Part shown: one piece after another, positions 25,640 to 34,207 of the stretch
Layout: each line of letters begins with the position of its first letter
Numbering within the stretch: the stretch's first letter is position 1
Source of the DNA: CALLVY01 sp937899855
GTDB taxonomy: Bacteria > Bacteroidota > Bacteroidia > Chitinophagales > Saprospiraceae
Assembly: GCA_039820405.1 (NCBI GenBank)
Contig: JBCBQC010000033.1
Span: 1-59,762 of the forward strand
Reading direction: 5' to 3'
Length of the DNA stretch: 59,762 nt
Notes under the pieces: model-generated
Seen by the model: the letters and a program-made list of their open reading frames with translations, nothing else
What the model was told of the DNA's origin: nothing
The model's database searches: none
Position numbers and translations under genes: made by a program

Positions 25640-25700
25640 AATTAAGAACGGGCAGAATACTGCCTGTCGGCGGGAAACCAAAGGCAGGCAGTTTTTTTTT
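25640..25700 (+). terminator. orphan terminator with a preceding hairpin, plus strand
   Basis: ACTGCCTG (25659-25666) pairs with CAGGCAGT (25685-25692), followed by eight T. Just before it, GTTCTT...AAGAAC (about 25633-25649) forms another small stem. No plus-strand gene lies between 25400 and this point, so the transcript it ends would be noncoding or very short. The rest of 25400-25815 shows no gene. Confidence 0.6.
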
Positions 25701-25763
25701 GTCTAAACTTCCCACAAAACGTGAATTTCATCTAATTTTATCTCCCGTTCGAAGTTCAACGGC

Positions 25764-25787
25764 TAATTTTGCCCCCAGCTAATTTTG
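25764..25787 (+). promoter_or_regulatory. two tandem -7 boxes upstream of sppA
   Basis: TAATTTTG occurs at 25764-25771 and again at 25780-25787, each within the repeat GCTAATTTTG and both matching TAnnTTTG. The second lies 28 bases before the sppA start. No TTTG -33 partner is clear for either. Confidence 0.4.
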
Positions 25788-25815
25788 TGACAATTGCCTA
25801 CGAAAACACTTCCTC

Positions 25816-27579
25816 ATGAGTAACTTTTTTAAGTTCACCTTTGCCTCCTGCCTGGGGGTACTCCTTTCGACCGTCGTCCTTTTCTTGATCGGAGCCGCTG
25901 CGATTGGCCGCATGGTCCAAGCGTCCAATCCGGTCGTCAAACTGCGTCCCAATACGATTCTCCACCTACAGTTGGAGCGCCCCATCCCGGAGAAAACGAA
26001 CAACAAAGCCGTCGATAATTTTGCCCTCGATACGGAAGACATCGTCGGACTGCAAGATATGGTGCGGACCCTGGCCTACGCCAAGACCGATGATAACGTC
26101 AAAGGCATTTTTCTGGACCTCACGGGTGCCACCCCCGGTAACGCTTCCGCTTCGGTCCTGCGTCGGGCCCTGATCGACTTTAAGGAGAGTGGTAAGTTTA
26201 TCGTCGCCTGGTCCGAATACTACACCCAGGGTACCTACTACTTGGCCTCCATCGCCGACAAAATTTACCTGCTGCCCACCGGTGGCATGGACTTTCGCGG
26301 TTATTCGACCCAAATTCCCTTCCTCCGCGACATGCTTGAGCGCCTGGGCATCAACATGCAGGTGTACTACGCTGGTCAGTTCAAGTCCGCCACCGAACCC
26401 TTCCGTCTGTACAAGATGAGTGAGCAAAATCGCCTCCAGGTTCGCGAATACCTCGAAGGGCTCTACGGTCAGTTTTTACAAGATATTGCGGAGGCCCGCG
26501 ACCTGGATCCCTACGAAGTGCGGCGCTTGGCCGATGAATTCCTACTCCGCACTCCCGCCGATGCCGTTCGCTACGGGATGGTAGATGCCGAGGCCTACTA
26601 CGACGAAGCCCTGCAAGACATCCGGGACCGCATCGGACTGGAGGAAAAAGACAAGTTGCGACGGGTAGATTTGGAAAAATACTACTCGGTCGCCCAAACG
26701 AGCCAGCCAACGGTCAAGGACCGCATTGCGGTGGTGTACGCCGAGGGAGACATCGTGATGGGTAAGGGCGAAGTGGGCAACATTGGTGGTGACCGCTACG
26801 CCAGGATCATTCGCAGACTGCGGCAGGATAAAAAGGTCAAGGCCATCGTCCTACGCATCAACTCGCCGGGAGGGAGTGGCATGGCATCCGATATGATTTG
26901 GCGAGAAATTGAGCTGGCCAAAGAAGCCGGCATTACGGTGGTAGCCTCGATGGGCGATGTGGCGGCATCGGGGGGGTATTACATCGCGGCCAATGCCGAT
27001 GCCATCTACGCCGAACCCAATACCATCACGGGTTCGATTGGGGTATTTGGCCTGATTCCCAGTATCCACGAAATGCTCAAAGACAAGGTCGGTATCGAAT
27101 TCGACTCGGTCAAGACTGGCCCTTACGCGACGGCCTACACCCCCTTTTTTGACGCCACCCCCGCCGAGGGTAAGGTCATGCAAAGTTTGGTAGAAAACTT
27201 CTACGACATCTTTTTGGATCGCGTAGCGGAGGGGCGCCAAATGTCGCGAGACGAGGTGCACAAGGTGGCGCAAGGTCGGGTCTGGACGGGGGCCCGAGCG
27301 TCCCAAATTGGCCTGGTGGATGATCTGGGGAGTTTGGACGATGCCATTGCGGCGGCTGCGGAAAAGGCCGAGCTAGACTCCTACCGCATTCGAGAATATC
27401 CCCTCACCAAAAACCCACTGCAACAGTACGTCGATAAGTTTACCGGAATGGATGAGCAAACCAAGGCCCACCTGTTCCGCAGCGAATTGGGTGACTTGTA
27501 CCCCTACTATCAGCAAATTTCCGCCATGAAAGACTGGAAGGGGGTGCAAGCTCGCCTGCCTTTTACGTTGGAGTATTGA
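25816..27579 (+). CDS. sppA: signal peptide peptidase SppA, 67 kDa type
   Basis: Membrane-bound serine protease that digests signal peptides left in the membrane after export. 587 residues, the long tandem type: one N-terminal membrane helix (about 8-32), then two S49 domains. The general-base lysine is in YAGQFKSATEPF (Lys190) in the first domain and the nucleophile in GDVAASGGYYIAANAD (Ser385) in the second, the same split dyad as in long SppA proteins. INSPGGSGMASDMIW is the second-domain oxyanion/substrate strand. It is a single gene with a roughly 440-base empty stretch downstream. Confidence 0.95.
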   Translation: MSNFFKFTFASCLGVLLSTVVLFLIGAAAIGRMVQASNPVVKLRPNTILHLQLERPIPEKTNNKAVDNFALDTEDIVGLQDMVRTLAYAKTDDNVKGIFLDLTGATPGNASASVLRRALIDFKESGKFIVAWSEYYTQGTYYLASIADKIYLLPTGGMDFRGYSTQIPFLRDMLERLGINMQVYYAGQFKSATEPFRLYKMSEQNRLQVREYLEGLYGQFLQDIAEARDLDPYEVRRLADEFLLRTPADAVRYGMVDAEAYYDEALQDIRDRIGLEEKDKLRRVDLEKYYSVAQTSQPTVKDRIAVVYAEGDIVMGKGEVGNIGGDRYARIIRRLRQDKKVKAIVLRINSPGGSGMASDMIWREIELAKEAGITVVASMGDVAASGGYYIAANADAIYAEPNTITGSIGVFGLIPSIHEMLKDKVGIEFDSVKTGPYATAYTPFFDATPAEGKVMQSLVENFYDIFLDRVAEGRQMSRDEVHKVAQGRVWTGARASQIGLVDDLGSLDDAIAAAAEKAELDSYRIREYPLTKNPLQQYVDKFTGMDEQTKAHLFRSELGDLYPYYQQISAMKDWKGVQARLPFTLEY

Positions 27580-28024
27580 GTTTATCCCAATCAAGTGGCT
27601 AGTGGCCAAGCGGGTCAGAAAAGGGAAAGACGAGCCTAAGGTCGGAGATCGTTTTTGGCTGGCGGCCCACTTTTTTTGAAAAAAAATCCCCTTGTTTTTT
27701 GGGGCTTGTAGCCGATTCTGAGCCTTTTTTTCGATTTGGGTTTATGGAATTTCCTACCCAAAAGCGTCTATGTAGGGTCTTTTCCTGATTCTAGAGATTG
27801 GAGGAGGCCCTTGTTTTTTCCACGACTGGGATCAGGACCCAGGTCTGGGTGACGAAGTTGTGCCACAGCACGACCTAGTCGAGGGGGGCGGTGAATGGTC
27901 GCTCCTTGAGGGTGGGTCCCACCCAGTGGGTGAAATTTTGCCTATCCCTCAAATCGTTCTTTTAGAGACAACATCCTAGGATTTTGTGCGCAATGCACCA
28001 CGTCTCCCTTTGCTTACCCTCTAA
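27580..28024. other. intergenic stretch, perhaps with a decayed coding remnant
   Basis: No intact gene. On the minus strand between about 27780 and 27940, one frame reads protein-like on both sides of an internal stop: TLKERPFTAPLD, stop, VVLWHNFVTQTWVLIPVVEK. It may be a decayed gene or chance. T-rich tracts and a CCCC/GGGG pair around 27687-27704 may serve as the end of sppA. Confidence 0.25.
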
Positions 28025-28960
28025 TTACCTTTCCCCTTCTCCCAACCACTCGGCCAAGTCGATCCGAAAAACCCGTCCCTTACCCGCCCGGCTTTTCTCC
28101 GAGCTGATGAGAAACTGGCTGCCCCGATAATGCGTAATGGCCTCCGCCTGTACGGATTGGGGCAGATTGAGGCGTTGTTTTTTACCCGCGTCAAATTGGT
28201 AGCCGGGGAAATCCCAAAAGAGCCAGATAAAGGGCTGGTGACCCGGGCTGGCGTAATTGTAGCCCAGCAGCACCAGGCAGGAGTGCTCCTCCGACCAGGT
28301 CGCTCCGGTGATGAGTCCATCGGTGGCCAGGCTGGCCACTTTTTCGGCGGGGTACTGCCCCGGGGTTTTGGGGAGTCGGTACACTTGGCAACTAAAGCTC
28401 GCGTGGTTTTTGGAAAAAAGGTAAAGGCTATCCGGGCTGGCGATGAGGGCTTCGCAGTCAAAATCGTGTTGGTCTTTGGGGAGCCAGTTCTGCCAATCCT
28501 CCGGGTCCTGATCGGGATAGTGAAAGGCGATGCTCTTCTTGGCCTTGACCTTGTCGTCATCCTCCGTCTTGCCGAGCTCCTTCTTCTTGACCCGGTGAAT
28601 GGCCAGGTCCGTCCGGTTGCCGTCGTTGTTGCCAAAGTCGCCGATGTATACGTAGTTGCTGTCCTGAGCCAGGGCTTCCCAATCCGTATTGTCGATCCCT
28701 TTGATCTTGATTTCCCGTTTTTTCTTTTTCTTTTTAAGGCCCACCTCGTACAGGTAGGGACCATTGCCGCCATCATTGAGCGTCCAGACGTCGCCCTCCC
28801 AATAGATCAAGCCGGAAGATTCGGCGATGCTCTTGGGCAACTCGGCCAGGCTTTTCATCTCGTCCAGTTCGGGATAGGGGGCCCACAGGTCGGCTTGTGA
28901 TTCGTGAAGGGTACAGGCCAGAAAGGGAGGCAGAATGAGGAGCAGGTATTTTAAATTCAT
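28025..28960 (-). CDS. beta-propeller-like lipoprotein of unknown function
   Basis: 311 residues. The N-terminus MNLKYLLLILPPFLAC reads as a lipoprotein signal (Cys16). The mature part has repeated Trp/Asp motifs of beta-propellers: SSGLIYWEGDVWTLNDGGN (about 48-66), TDWEALAQDSNYVYIGDFGNN, DFDCEALIASPDSLYLFSKN and ITGATWSEEHSCLVLLGY. There is a run of six lysines at about 76-81 (GLKKKKKKREIKIKG). Similar proteins are widespread in Bacteroidota but their role is unknown. No co-directional partner within 50 bases except the hydrolase gene upstream (gap 54). Confidence 0.75.
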   Translation of the reverse strand: MNLKYLLLILPPFLACTLHESQADLWAPYPELDEMKSLAELPKSIAESSGLIYWEGDVWTLNDGGNGPYLYEVGLKKKKKKREIKIKGIDNTDWEALAQDSNYVYIGDFGNNDGNRTDLAIHRVKKKELGKTEDDDKVKAKKSIAFHYPDQDPEDWQNWLPKDQHDFDCEALIASPDSLYLFSKNHASFSCQVYRLPKTPGQYPAEKVASLATDGLITGATWSEEHSCLVLLGYNYASPGHQPFIWLFWDFPGYQFDAGKKQRLNLPQSVQAEAITHYRGSQFLISSEKSRAGKGRVFRIDLAEWLGEGER

Positions 28961-29014
28961 ACCCGGAAGATAGGGGTTTTTCCCTTTTGATCGGCTCCGC
29001 TGCGCTTTACATCC

Positions 29015-29809
29015 TCACAACAGCTGATCGAGAACCTGGTGAAAGGCTGGAAACTGCGACAAATCATTGTGTCCACCTCCGGGAATGGTGTGTAGGGTGG
29101 CCCGACCCCGACCGAGCTGCTGGGCTTGGGCGTAGGGGATCAGCTCGTCTTCCGTACCGTGGATCAGGTCGATGGGGCAGTCGATGTCCTCCATGATTTG
29201 GTCGGTGGGAAAGCGGTAACGACTCAGCAAATCGACCGGTAGGAAGCCCATCTGGAGTTTGGCCATGGCCAGCAGGCTGGTGTAGGGGGTCTCCAGGATC
29301 AAGCGCTCGGGGGGGCGTTCGTAAGCCAGTCGACTGGCGATTCCCGAACCCAAGGAGCGGCCGTAGTAGAGGAGGCGCGCCTCCGGGGCACTCGCCTCCA
29401 ACCAATCGCACCAACGGCGGGCATCCGCGTAAAGGGCGGCTTCGCTGATCGTTCCCGTGCTTTTACCGTAACCCCGATAATCTGGCATCAATACGGAATA
29501 GCCGCGGTCGCGCAGGTCCGCCGCCGCGTAGCCCCAGTCGTCGACGGCGCGCGCATTGCCGTGAAAATAGAGCACCTGCCCCTTGGGCTCGGGAGCCAGG
29601 AAGTAAAGGGCGTGGAGCCGCGTACCAGCCTCCACCTCCAAAAAGACTTCCTCAAAATCGTGAAACTGGGGAAAGGGATAATCCAGGGCCAATGTCGTGG
29701 GAAAAAAGATAAACTTTTCTTGATAACGGTACATCAGTAGCGCAACGATGAGGTACAGCAAAGGGAGGAGCAACAACAAGGTAAGCATGGGACGGAACTT
29801 TTGGCGCAT
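29015..29809 (-). CDS. membrane-anchored alpha/beta hydrolase (BEM46/ABHD13-like)
   Basis: 264 residues with an N-terminal membrane helix (about 8-27, very Leu-rich) and an alpha/beta hydrolase domain. Oxyanion motif YFHGNARAVDDW (81-92), the MPDYRGYGKSTG strand (108-119), nucleophile YYGRSLGSGIA (Ser152), acid in HGTEDELIPY (about 222) and His in PGGGHNDLSQF (about 246). This matches the BEM46/ABHD13-type hydrolases. Substrate unknown. Active site faces outside or inside depending on anchor orientation, which I cannot decide. Confidence 0.88.
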   Translation of the reverse strand: MRQKFRPMLTLLLLLPLLYLIVALLMYRYQEKFIFFPTTLALDYPFPQFHDFEEVFLEVEAGTRLHALYFLAPEPKGQVLYFHGNARAVDDWGYAAADLRDRGYSVLMPDYRGYGKSTGTISEAALYADARRWCDWLEASAPEARLLYYGRSLGSGIASRLAYERPPERLILETPYTSLLAMAKLQMGFLPVDLLSRYRFPTDQIMEDIDCPIDLIHGTEDELIPYAQAQQLGRGRATLHTIPGGGHNDLSQFPAFHQVLDQLL

Positions 29810-30161
29810 GCCATTGGGATAAACGGGTCAAATACTTACAATAGTACAAAGAATGCACCGGAAGCCCGTCACAGGACGGAGATTTTGTAAATCCAGCATC
29901 GGTATGGGAAAGGAATTTATTGTATAACTAACTGATCGCGAGTCTGATTTAGTTGGCTTATAATTTTATTTGTTAAAATAACATTTTTGGACCCCAAAGC
30001 GCCCGTCACAACTTGCGCGGTGTCCAACTTGACTTTAAATTTGTAGAACATTTCCCCTCCCACACACTCCCCAGCGAATCTTACAATGCTACCAAAACCA
30101 ACGACCATTAGGATACTTACTACTCGCGGTCTCTAATCCAAACAAACTCAATCCACACCGT

Positions 30162-30339
30162 GGCGACGGAGCCAAACGTCGCCTTTCATAGCGAAATAGG
30201 AACAACAATGGGCCCGCCCCCTCAGTGGGGGGAAAGGCCCGCGAGCACCCGGCGCAAACCACCGGCCGGAAGGTGGGATTGAGCGCACACCAACTTTAAG
30301 TGTACCAAAGTGGACCAGCCGGAGCATTCCGACTGGTCC
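30162..30339. other. cluster of four hairpins in a noncoding gap
   Basis: The stretch 29810-30363 has no convincing gene. Inside it are four separate stem-loops: GGCGACG/CGTCGCC (30162-30183); GGGCC/GGCCC enclosing CCCCC/GGGGG (30210-30240); CCACC/GGTGG (30259-30276); and an 11-bp stem with one mismatch (30312-30339). The segment is GC-rich compared with the AT-rich flanks. No T-run follows any of them. It could be a structured RNA, a REP-like element or a regulatory leader; strand is not decided. Confidence 0.4.
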
Positions 30340-30363
30340 CTTCATTAGAGGAGCCTCACTTCC

Positions 30364-32607
30364 TCATTCGTAAATTTCAATGATTTCGCCCCGGTTGACA
30401 AAACGGACATTGCGTCCCAGCGCCAAAAAGTCCATCTGATCCGGGTTCTCTTCCACAAAACGCCGGTAAGCCGTACTGTTGAATTGGATTCGCCGTACCC
30501 GCAAGGAGCGATTGGCGCTGAGTTGGGTATTGGCATCAATCCACTGTTCTCCCTGTCGGTAGCTGGCCCTTCCGGCGACGTAGCGCAGGTCATCCGTCCA
30601 GTTGCGCTGTTTCCCCTGCTGATCGTGGTATTGGAGCCGGGATTCCCCCGTCCGCGCTTGCGACAAATATTGATTCTGATTCATGGTTTGTACTTCTTCA
30701 CTGGCCCGAACGCTCTCCACTCCCGCTACTTTATTCATACTTATTTCGTACTCCGTCGAAATTTCCTCTCTAAATTTTTGTGCTCCCTGCGTTTGGTTTC
30801 CAAAGAAAAGGGTTTCCTCGGGACGCAGCTGTCCCTGACCGATGAGCTGCTGCTCGTCTTCCAAGATCAGGTAACTAGTGTACGGGGTAATGATACCGTA
30901 CTGTTTGGAAAGACGGACGACCTCGTCGACCAGCTCTTGCTCCTGGCCTTGTAGTCGAATCTGCTCCAGCAGGTAACCGACTACGCGGGTGGCCCAGAGC
31001 GGCGGGATAAAATCGTAAGTTGTAGCCTTGGATTGCAGTGTGACGGGGTAGGCGTAGCGGACCGGTTTGCCATTGACCTTTCCCCGGAGGATGACCTGGC
31101 CCTTGCCACTACCGCGGTAGCGCCCCAGTAGGTTGAGGGTATTGCCTTTAAACAGTTCGGGTAGCTGCTTGGGGTACACCTCGCTCACGCCCAGGTCCGA
31201 GCTGAATTCGATTTCCAGATCGGTGAGAATGGGGGAGGAGACCTTGGTGAAAAAATCCGATACCTTTACCTCGATGTCCTCGCTGGGCTCGACGTAGGTG
31301 CGGTAGGCATTGGTCATCTGGGTCAGTTGATCCAGCAGGTGGGTATTGAGCTTGCTACCGATACCGAAGGTAAAGATGCGGGTCTGGTCCGGGTTCTGGC
31401 TTTTGACCTTGGCGAGTAAGGGGGCGGTTCCCGTTTCGCCGATGGTGGGTTTGCCATCCGTCAGGAACACCACGAAGTGGGGGCGTTCCGAGGCACGATC
31501 TCCCCCCAAGGCCAATTCGAGTGCTTCCTCGATATTGGTTCCCCCGATGGCTTTCAGCGATTGGAGGTAGCGCTCTGCCTCGGCCATCTTAGTGGTAGTA
31601 GCGGCTTCCAATTGGGGGAAAAGCGCGCTGGCTTCGGTAGAAAACCGGACGATGTTGAAGCGATCGCCCCGGTTGAGATTGTTGATACAGAAGGAAAGGG
31701 CCCGCTGGGCCTGCGCCATTTTTTCACCGGCCATACTCCCCGAAGCATCGAGCACAAAGGTGATGTCTTTATCGATGACCGCCGCCCGTTTGGCCAATCC
31801 TGGGCTGAGGTTGAGGAAAAAGAAGCCTTCTTCTCCCTCCTGCCGAAAGTCGAGTAGCGACAGGTCGAGTTCCGCCTTGTTGCTGCTAAAGTAGAGCTTT
31901 AGATCGTGTTCGGGTTTGACCTGTTCTCCCTCAAAACCCAGGGTGGCGTGGTGGTCGTCGATGCGGGTGATTTCCAGTTTGTGGGTAGGGCAGTAGATGT
32001 TTTTAAGGGGAGCCGTACTTTCCAATTCGATGGCGATGCCCACCCGGCCGATGGGCCGTAATTTTTCGCCACCCTGTTGGAAGGGCAGCACGTACTCCGT
32101 GGTGCCATTCTCGCGGATCAGGCTGTGGGTGTAGTGCAACACGACCCGTTGGGTGGCCCGGGCGGGTACTGGAAAAATGCGGACCCGCAGCAAATCCCGT
32201 CCCAGGTATTCCAAGAGCGCGGGGTCCTTGCGGCGCCGAAGGATGTCTTCGTAAATCTCCTTGGCTTTTTTGGCGTCCAGCAGTTCTCCCGGCGTTTCCT
32301 GGCCGTTGATGTACATGGTAAATTTACCGATGCTGCTGCCCGGAGGCAGGGGATAGTAATAATATCCCTCAAAGGAGCGCTGACCGGGGTTGAAAAACAC
32401 CTGGTCCAGCTGGGTGGTGGCGGAGGCACCCGTGATTTTGGTGCGCACTTGTACGGAGCGCAGTTCGAGGGCGAAGCGACCCGTTGCGGGGGCACGGACC
32501 TGTTCTACCAGTGGATCGGGGAGGAAAAAGGGGGCCTGGGCGTGGGCTTCCGGGCCCGCAAGCCAGCTCGCCAGGACCAGGAGCATTGTGCAATACTTCA
32601 TTGTCAT
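30364..32607 (-). CDS. secreted VIT and VWA domain protein
   Basis: About 747 residues. A signal peptide ends near EAHAQ (23), followed by a vault-protein inter-alpha-trypsin (VIT) domain (about 35-170) with VRTKITGASATTQLDQVFFNP and YPLPPGSSIGKFTMYING. The VWA domain (about 280-470) has a complete MIDAS DASGSM (Asp287) and FLTDGKPTIGETG. A beta-sandwich segment (about 470-560) and a long C-terminal region (about 590-747) with WTDDLRYVAGRASYRQG finish it. The same layout occurs in bacterial relatives of inter-alpha-trypsin inhibitor heavy chains. A TTG at 32610 precedes the ATG used here at 32607; another ATG is at 32601. Probably in an operon with the VWA gene just upstream. Confidence 0.9.
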   Translation of the reverse strand: MTMKYCTMLLVLASWLAGPEAHAQAPFFLPDPLVEQVRAPATGRFALELRSVQVRTKITGASATTQLDQVFFNPGQRSFEGYYYYPLPPGSSIGKFTMYINGQETPGELLDAKKAKEIYEDILRRRKDPALLEYLGRDLLRVRIFPVPARATQRVVLHYTHSLIRENGTTEYVLPFQQGGEKLRPIGRVGIAIELESTAPLKNIYCPTHKLEITRIDDHHATLGFEGEQVKPEHDLKLYFSSNKAELDLSLLDFRQEGEEGFFFLNLSPGLAKRAAVIDKDITFVLDASGSMAGEKMAQAQRALSFCINNLNRGDRFNIVRFSTEASALFPQLEAATTTKMAEAERYLQSLKAIGGTNIEEALELALGGDRASERPHFVVFLTDGKPTIGETGTAPLLAKVKSQNPDQTRIFTFGIGSKLNTHLLDQLTQMTNAYRTYVEPSEDIEVKVSDFFTKVSSPILTDLEIEFSSDLGVSEVYPKQLPELFKGNTLNLLGRYRGSGKGQVILRGKVNGKPVRYAYPVTLQSKATTYDFIPPLWATRVVGYLLEQIRLQGQEQELVDEVVRLSKQYGIITPYTSYLILEDEQQLIGQGQLRPEETLFFGNQTQGAQKFREEISTEYEISMNKVAGVESVRASEEVQTMNQNQYLSQARTGESRLQYHDQQGKQRNWTDDLRYVAGRASYRQGEQWIDANTQLSANRSLRVRRIQFNSTAYRRFVEENPDQMDFLALGRNVRFVNRGEIIEIYE

Positions 32608-32637
32608 CAATTTTTTTGGTGTGACTTACTGACCGGA

Positions 32638-33810
32638 TTATTCCTTGAATTGGAAGGATTTGGCTTGTGCTTGCTGTTTGACCGTTCCGATCAAAACGTT
32701 GTCCAAGGTCTGGGTATCGGTGTTCTTGGCGCGTTCGGCTGCTTCGAAAGCTTGGGCCTTTTTTTCCAATTCCAATATCTGCGATTGGATGTCCTTGCGT
32801 TCGCTGCGCTTGTTTTCGACAAAGGCGGCACGTTCTGCCGTGTTCATCTCCCGCATCTCCTCGGGTAGCGCTTCGTCTTCGATCTCTTCCAGGACCTCCA
32901 TGTTCTCCGTCGTCGCGTCGACCAGGTCCCAAGTGGCATTGTTGTACACCTTATTGGCTTTTACCGAGGCGCGCGTCCGAACATTGGCGGCGCCGTAGCT
33001 CATGGCATTGGCATCCTGTACCATCTGCCGTTCTGCCTTGGCTTCGCCTTCTGCACCGTAGCCGATGTAAGTCTGATTCAGTTGCTGGTTGAGTTCGATG
33101 ATCTCGTCGTCGAATGGGGTGGGGATGTGTACGACTTGATCGTCCTGATCGATGTTGAGGTACTGGCCATCGGTCAGTTCGGCACCTTCCCGCCAGCCTT
33201 CGTTGATGCCCTTTTGGTAGTCGCCGCAGTGGATGGTATTGACCATGATGCCCTTTTGAATGGCCCGCTCACAGCTCTGGCGAACCGCCACGGGACCCTG
33301 GGTAAAGGGCTCGTTGCCGGCGATGATGATGACTTTCAGGTCATCAGATTGTTCCGACCATTCCAGGTCGGTGGTCGCGTCTTGGATCACCCAGCCGCAG
33401 TACTCATCGCCACCGGCGGTCCCGAGTTCGAACAATTTTTCGGAGACCAAATCCAGGTCCGCCGTCAGCGGTACGATGCGTTGGATGTAGCCACCGTTGG
33501 CCTGTAGGTGGCTGTTGCCGTATTGGTACAGGGCGATCTCGATTTGGGGGGCGGCACCGCCTTTTTCCGCGGTGGCCAGTTCGTTGACCATTTTCCACAG
33601 CTGCGACTTGGCTTGTTCGATCAGGCCGTCCATGCTGTTGCTGGTATCGAGGAGGAGGGCTACTTGGATGTGGCTTTGCTTCGTCGTCGTATCGGGGAGC
33701 AGGGGCGTTTGGATGTCGCGTTGCGCAGCCTGTAAGCGGTTGAGGACGTTTTTTACAAAAGGGAGGCTGCTAATGGCGGTGAGTAGGGCCAACAAGACTA
33801 ATTTCTTCAT
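32638..33810 (-). CDS. secreted VWA domain protein
   Basis: 390 residues with a signal-like N-terminus (MKKLVLLALLTAISSLPF). The VWA domain spans about 45-250, with the MIDAS DTSNSM (Asp55) and a strand VIIIAGNEPFTQGP in the place of the usual TDG motif. It is followed by a long charged helical region (about 265-390) that could be a coiled coil, including LEEIEDEALPEEMREM and QILELEKKAQAFEAAERAK. Only 30 bases separate its stop from the VIT gene start, so the two are likely co-transcribed and may act together in surface or periplasmic complexes. Function unknown. Confidence 0.85.
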   Translation of the reverse strand: MKKLVLLALLTAISSLPFVKNVLNRLQAAQRDIQTPLLPDTTTKQSHIQVALLLDTSNSMDGLIEQAKSQLWKMVNELATAEKGGAAPQIEIALYQYGNSHLQANGGYIQRIVPLTADLDLVSEKLFELGTAGGDEYCGWVIQDATTDLEWSEQSDDLKVIIIAGNEPFTQGPVAVRQSCERAIQKGIMVNTIHCGDYQKGINEGWREGAELTDGQYLNIDQDDQVVHIPTPFDDEIIELNQQLNQTYIGYGAEGEAKAERQMVQDANAMSYGAANVRTRASVKANKVYNNATWDLVDATTENMEVLEEIEDEALPEEMREMNTAERAAFVENKRSERKDIQSQILELEKKAQAFEAAERAKNTDTQTLDNVLIGTVKQQAQAKSFQFKE

Positions 33811-33847
33811 GATAGTTCGAGGTTTAGGTAAACAAATGAGGAACGGT

Positions 33848-33880
33848 TTTGCGTGGGAGATGGCCTTTCTCTTAATTTTG
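33848..33880 (+). promoter_or_regulatory. Bacteroidota housekeeping promoter
   Basis: TTTG at 33848-33851, a 21-base spacer, and TAATTTTG at 33873-33880 give a nearly ideal -33/-7 pair. It would start transcription near 33887, about 45 bases before the ATG at 33932, and drive the four-gene operon that follows. Confidence 0.6.
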
Positions 33881-33931
33881 GTGGATTCCGATTTTCTTTT
33901 AACTTTTTGTTAACTAAGTGAACGACGCGCC

Positions 33932-34207
33932 ATGGAACTACTGTACTTCGTTCGGACCTACTTTTGGCTGATTCTTTTTTTTCTCTGGGGTTTTCCCCTC
34001 TTTCGTTACCGCAGCGAGTTCCGTCAAAAGGTCTACCGTACCGATGATTGGAAAATCAATATCCAACCCCGCTTTTGGAAAGAATGGCAGGGTTTGCTGG
34101 GCAATCTCTATCCCGAGGACGAGGACTATTTGCGCCTGCGCAATTTTTATCGTTTCTACCTGTTGGTATACTTGGGACTTTTTATTGCCTGGAAGTGGAA
34201 TTCATGA
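33932..34207 (+). CDS. small two-helix membrane protein
   Basis: 91 residues, with hydrophobic stretches at about 8-23 (RTYFWLILFFLWGFPLF) and 71-86 (YRFYLLVYLGLFIAWKW) around a charged loop (RSEFRQKVYRTDDWKINIQP). Not recognised as a known family. Its stop codon overlaps the start of the next gene (ATGA at 34204-34207), a sign of translational coupling. First gene of the operon with the Ntox23-like protein and the ClpA-like ATPase. Confidence 0.72.
   Translation: MELLYFVRTYFWLILFFLWGFPLFRYRSEFRQKVYRTDDWKINIQPRFWKEWQGLLGNLYPEDEDYLRLRNFYRFYLLVYLGLFIAWKWNS

Noticed and set aside
29917..30108. 63-codon minus-strand frame with a Lys/Leu-rich end
   Set aside because: Partly protein-like (FYKFKVKLDTAQ) but no ribosome-binding site and overlaps a noncoding AT-rich stretch; kept as doubtful.
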